Notes under the pieces: generated by a model
The model's database searches: none
Told to the model about the DNA's origin: nothing
The model's input: only the letters and a program-made list of their open reading frames with translations
DNA from: Planctomycetota bacterium
Lineage (GTDB): Bacteria > Planctomycetota > B15-G4
Assembly: GCA_029259715.1 (NCBI GenBank)
Contig: JAJDEP010000003.1
Location: forward strand, 1 to 64,000
DNA: 64,000 nucleotides
Reading direction: 5' to 3'
Made by a program: the position numbers and the translations under genes
Shown here: positions 62,483-64,000 of the stretch, piece by piece
Position numbering within the stretch: the stretch's first letter is position 1
Layout of the letters: each line of letters opens with the position of its first letter

Positions 62483-63459
62483 CACACCTCGTCCGCGAAG
62501 CGGCCCTTGCAGGCCAGGAAGAACGCGTAGCAGAGCACGAGCAGCACGGCGCTCACGCCGAGCAGGGCGAACAGGCTCGCGGTCGGGAAGGGGATCTTCC
62601 CGTAGGAGAACACGGCGCGATAGAAGTCGAGGATCACGGCCATCGGGTTGAGCCAGATCCAGTCGGCCATGGTCTGCACCCAGGTGTTCGCCGCCGGGTC
62701 GTCGGCCACGGTGGCGCCCATGGACCGCGCCTTCGCGCCGAGGGCGGTGAGGTCGTAGAAGACCGGCGTGGTGAACATCCAGAAGGTCAGGATGATCGGC
62801 ACCACCTGCATGATGTCGCGGATGAACACGTTGGCCGCCGACAGGAACATGGTCAGCGCGCTGATGAACATCATCTGCACCAGCAGGATCAGCGGCAGCC
62901 AGGCCAGCGTCGCCGGCAGCGTGCCGTTCACGAAGAGCTCGAGGCCGAGCAGCAGCACGAAGCCGATCAGGAAATACACGTGGTAGACGACCACGTGGTA
63001 CAGCGGCAGCAACTCGCTGGGGAACGCGATCTTCTTGATCAGGTTGGCGTTCTCGAGCACCACTCCGGTACCGCGACTGAGTGAGTCGCCCAGCACCGTC
63101 CACGGCAGGATGCCGGTGATCAGGTAGAAGGCCGCGCGCCAGGCCTGGTTGGCCTCGTCCACCGGCGCGCCCGGCGCATCGTGGGGCGCCAGCTTGTCGG
63201 TGAAACCGATGCCCAGCACGAGCCCGAAGATCAGGTAGTAGATGACGAACAGCAGGGCCGGCTGGGCGATGGGCCAGATACGGCCCAGGGCCGATCCCTC
63301 GATCCGCGCGCGCAGCTCCCGACGCACGAAGGCGCCGAGCAGCTCGCGGTGGCGGACGATGATCGCCGGGAGAAGGAGGGAGTCGCGCAGGGGGTTCAAG
63401 CGAGGGGCCCTTTCGGGGCCAGATGACAAACGCGGAAGGATATCACCGCCCACCACCAT
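62482..63459 (-). CDS. wzm: Wzm-type ABC transporter permease (ABC-2)
   Basis: 325 residues with six membrane helices. VRRELRARIEGSALGRIW is the amphipathic N-terminal interface motif of ABC-2 glycan permeases, followed by PALLFVIYYLIFGLVLG. It forms the channel with Wzt. I start at ATG 63459, preceded by GAGGGG with 8-base spacing; this overlaps the ROK-family gene by 17 bases. Earlier ATGs would extend far into that gene. Confidence 0.92.
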   Translation of the reverse strand: MVVGGDILPRLSSGPERAPRLNPLRDSLLLPAIIVRHRELLGAFVRRELRARIEGSALGRIWPIAQPALLFVIYYLIFGLVLGIGFTDKLAPHDAPGAPVDEANQAWRAAFYLITGILPWTVLGDSLSRGTGVVLENANLIKKIAFPSELLPLYHVVVYHVYFLIGFVLLLGLELFVNGTLPATLAWLPLILLVQMMFISALTMFLSAANVFIRDIMQVVPIILTFWMFTTPVFYDLTALGAKARSMGATVADDPAANTWVQTMADWIWLNPMAVILDFYRAVFSYGKIPFPTASLFALLGVSAVLLVLCYAFFLACKGRFADEV

Positions 63460-64000
63460 CGCTGCGCCCCTCATCTCCGAGACCGGCCGCGGCCAGGAGC
63501 CCCGCGCCGAGGAGACCCGCGTCCTCATCGACGCTCGCGGCCTGCACCTGTACCGGACCCAGGCCCGCCGCCAGGGGGTGAGGATCGAGGGCCGCAGCCG
63601 CCGCTCGCAGCAGACTGGGGGCGTGACGGGCCACTCCGCCCCCTACCACCACCAGGGCCGGATCGGCCACGATGACCAGCAGGCGCACGAGGGCGGCCAG
63701 GGCCTGCTCGGCGTCCGCCAGGATGGCCAGGGCCCGTTCGTCGCCGCTCCCGGCGGCGGCGATCAACGCGGCGGCGTCCGGGCCGATGCCCGCCGCCCGG
63801 GCCCGGCGACCCAGCGACCGGCCGCCGAGGAAGGCCTCGAAGCAGCCCGGGTCCACGCCGTCGATCTCGGCCCCCCCGCCCGAGCGCCAGGCCAGGTGCC
63901 CGCCCTCGGCGGCGGCGCCATGCCGGCCCTCCAGCAGATGTCCATCGCAGACCAGGCCCGTCCCCACGCCCGTCCCGACGAAGACGGCCACCAGATCGTC
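63443..64000 (-). CDS. ROK-family protein, glucokinase-like, 5' part outside window
   Basis: The frame is open to the right edge, so only ~185 C-terminal residues are visible. VAVFVGTGVGTGLVCDGHL is the ROK phosphate-binding glycine motif, and AAAEGGHLAW matches the later glycine/His segment. The usual zinc-binding CxCGxxGC motif of ROK proteins is not recognisable here; the stretch after AEGGH has changed. Glucokinase or N-acetylmannosamine kinase function is possible. It leads into wzm by a 17-base overlap, so it may supply sugar phosphates to the cluster. Confidence 0.75.
   Translation of the reverse strand, partial: DDLVAVFVGTGVGTGLVCDGHLLEGRHGAAAEGGHLAWRSGGGAEIDGVDPGCFEAFLGGRSLGRRARAAGIGPDAAALIAAAGSGDERALAILADAEQALAALVRLLVIVADPALVVVGGGVARHAPSLLRAAAAALDPHPLAAGLGPVQVQAASVDEDAGLLGAGLLAAAGLGDEGRSDGGGR

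Noticed and set aside
55750-63459. Possible Wzy/Wzx pathway genes
   Set aside because: No 10-14 helix polymerase or flippase signature in this stretch; export genes are clearly Wzm/Wzt.

Overview
The window is a G+C-rich bacterial chromosome segment, densely packed with genes. Many neighbours are joined by 4-base ATGA, GTGA or TTGA stop/start overlaps. I see no prophage, transposase, CRISPR array, rRNA or tRNA. A Wzm/Wzt-type glycan ABC exporter and many sugar-transfer genes suggest a cell with an elaborate surface polysaccharide, probably Gram-negative type. The phylum cannot be fixed from sequence alone; a Planctomycetota-like or Myxococcota-like lineage is only a guess.

Left part (1-9.9 kb). 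It holds the 3' end of an acyl-CoA synthetase gene, a TPR protein, a 30-codon gene for a bS22/COX24-type ribosomal protein, a 29-codon Lys/Arg-repeat protein, a HAD phosphatase, and an NSS sodium symporter with a 55-residue MetS-like partner and a third coupled membrane protein. The stress operon prkA-DUF444-spoVR follows.

Middle-left (10-23.8 kb). Two large YfhO-like membrane proteins each lie beside a small GT2 enzyme of the polyprenyl-phosphate sugar synthase type. Between them are a flavin amine oxidase/UGM-like protein, three methyltransferases (one with a C-terminal beta-sandwich-like region), two unknown membrane proteins and signal peptidase I.

Middle (23.9-37.6 kb, minus strand). 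A run of GT2 and GT4 glycosyltransferases includes a GT2-GT4 fusion and a coiled-coil protein. It continues into an M3 peptidase, another GT4 and proS.

Middle-right (37.6-46 kb). Here are an SGNH-like protein, an exported protein of unknown function, hisS, a disulfide-type flavin reductase with a TVP38 membrane partner, a Prx6-type peroxiredoxin and a secreted protein with a duplicated Asp-rich domain.

Right part (46-64 kb, all minus strand). An ABC-exporter glycan cluster reads ROK-family protein (partial), wzm, wzt, two GT2, an acyltransferase, nhaA, PIG-L deacetylase, GT4, PIG-L deacetylase, three GT2, two GT4 and a polytopic membrane protein. In total I count 10 GT2 and 7 GT4 domains in 16 genes. 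All seven GT4 domains share a four-cysteine motif at the same place. Inferred scheme: GT2/GT4 enzymes build a lipid-linked glycan, methyltransferases, deacetylases and the acyltransferase decorate it, Wzt/Wzm export it, and the GT2/YfhO pairs may add sugars outside the membrane.
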